DNA from: Bacillota bacterium
Lineage (GTDB): Bacteria; Bacillota_A; Clostridia; Clostridiales; Clostridiaceae
Length of the DNA stretch: 5,812 nt
Assembly (NCBI GenBank): GCA_021837545.1
Contig: JAKBFR010000138.1
Span: 1-5,812, forward strand
Direction: 5' to 3'
Shown here: positions 5,233-5,812 of the stretch, piece by piece
Layout: every line of letters begins with the position of its first letter
How positions within the stretch are numbered: the stretch's first letter is position 1
Notes under the pieces: model-generated
The model's input: only the letters and a program-made list of their open reading frames with translations
What the model was told of the DNA's origin: nothing
The model's database searches: none
Translations under genes and position numbers: made by a program

Positions 5233-5812
5233 TTAAGACATTCTTACAAACACAACTTTTAAATAATTCCCTTCTGGGAATTTATCAGTAACAACAAAAT
5301 CTTCTGGAAGAGTATGTTCTTCTAAAATTTCATAATTCTTATTACATTCTTTAAATGCCTCATCTATAAACTTTTTAAATTTAATCATATTAAAAGTAGA
5401 ACAATTTGTAGACGCTATAATTACACCTTCGTCTTCTGTTATCTCTATGGCTGATTTAACCAAATCTTTATAATCCTTTGATGCACTAAATCTATTATCT
5501 TTAGATGTTGCAAAACTTGGTGGATCAAGAATAACCACATCAAATTTTAATTCTTCTTTCTTCGCACGTTTGAAATAAAGGAAAATATCTTCGACGATTA
5601 TATCATGCTTTGTTGCATTAATGTTATTTATAGTAAAGTTTTCAGTTGTTTTTTCTAAACTTCTGCTTGCTAAATCAACACTAGTAGTAATAGCACCACC
5701 TTTTGCTGCTGCCATAGAAAAAGCTCCTGTATATGAAAAAGTATTTAGCACTCTTTTATTATTAGAATACTTATCTTTAATAGATTTTCTTACTTCTTTT
5801 TGATCTAAAAAC
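5233..5812 (-). CDS. RlmI-like class I SAM-dependent rRNA methyltransferase, C-terminal 192 residues; 5' end beyond the right edge
   Basis: The frame is open from the window edge to the TAA at 5235-5233. Numbering from the first complete codon, it starts with FLDQKEVR (1-8) and VLNTFSYTGAF (21-31), the latter the SAM-binding motif I; both are typical of the RlmI/YccW family just after its N-terminal PUA and central domains. Later come VVILDPPSFATSKD (motif IV), STNCST, and the C-terminal FPEGNYLKVVF signature. The whole family is about 390-400 residues, so about half is present. The enzyme methylates 23S rRNA. E. coli RlmI makes m5C1962, but Firmicutes relatives with a DPPSF motif have been reported, as far as I recall, to be m7G enzymes (RlmQ), so the target base is left open. 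A GTG at 5751 is an internal valine codon, not a start, since homology continues upstream. It is convergent with alr. Confidence 0.85.
   Translation of the reverse strand, partial: FLDQKEVRKSIKDKYSNNKRVLNTFSYTGAFSMAAAKGGAITTSVDLASRSLEKTTENFTINNINATKHDIIVEDIFLYFKRAKKEELKFDVVILDPPSFATSKDNRFSASKDYKDLVKSAIEITEDEGVIIASTNCSTFNMIKFKKFIDEAFKECNKNYEILEEHTLPEDFVVTDKFPEGNYLKVVFVRMS

Noticed and set aside
5749..5751. Start codon of a 172-residue methyltransferase
   Set aside because: This GTG is an internal valine. The upstream FLDQxxxR segment, conserved in the family, continues in frame to the window edge.
5621..5803. Open frame of 60 codons on the plus strand
   Set aside because: It is antisense to the SAM-binding motif of the methyltransferase and has no recognisable features.

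Overview
The window is AT-rich and comes from a low-GC Firmicute, most likely an anaerobic Clostridia member. The grounds are the [FeFe]-hydrogenase genes with NADH-dehydrogenase-type partners, the A/T-ending codon use, the strong purine-rich ribosome binding sites, and the clostridial look of the alanine racemase and methyltransferase. The species cannot be named from the sequence.

Layout: positions 1-3265 hold a minus-strand operon, read from right to left as hydC (NuoE-like, 2777-3265), hydB (NuoF-like, 907-2787) and hydA (the [FeFe] hydrogenase catalytic subunit, running off the left edge at 1). Together they encode the three core subunits of a soluble electron-bifurcating/confurcating hydrogenase (HydABC, also annotated HndA/HndC/HndD). 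HydC and HydB form the NADH/FMN module and HydA the H-cluster module; the complex couples NADH plus reduced ferredoxin to H2. The first two genes overlap by 11 bp and hydA follows after 44 bp. Only the first 287 residues of HydA are present, so the H-cluster binding motifs lie outside.

Positions 3266-3972 are about 700 bp of non-coding DNA between the divergent hydrogenase operon and alr. This is the most unusual part. It holds two diverged copies of a module of about 117 bp (3452-3568 and 3628-3744) with conserved internal spacing. Each copy has an AT-rich block, a candidate minus-strand -10 box overlapped by a Rex-like redox-repressor palindrome, and a 15-bp element that resembles a CcpA cre site. 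A third identical 15-mer stands alone at 3387-3401. The hydrogenase side has a short GUGA-capped leader hairpin, and the alr side has two inverted repeats. My inference is that hydrogenase transcription uses duplicated promoters that integrate NADH/NAD+ state and carbon status.

Positions 3973-5133 hold a complete plus-strand alr (PLP-dependent alanine racemase, D-alanine for peptidoglycan) with some atypical active-site residues. It ends at a bidirectional hairpin terminator (5162-5196) shared with a convergent minus-strand gene. That gene (5233-5812) is the C-terminal half of an RlmI-like SAM-dependent rRNA methyltransferase whose N-terminus lies beyond the right edge.

No transposon, CRISPR array, tRNA or rRNA was seen. 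The only candidate for something undescribed is the duplicated regulatory module; the protein genes belong to known families.
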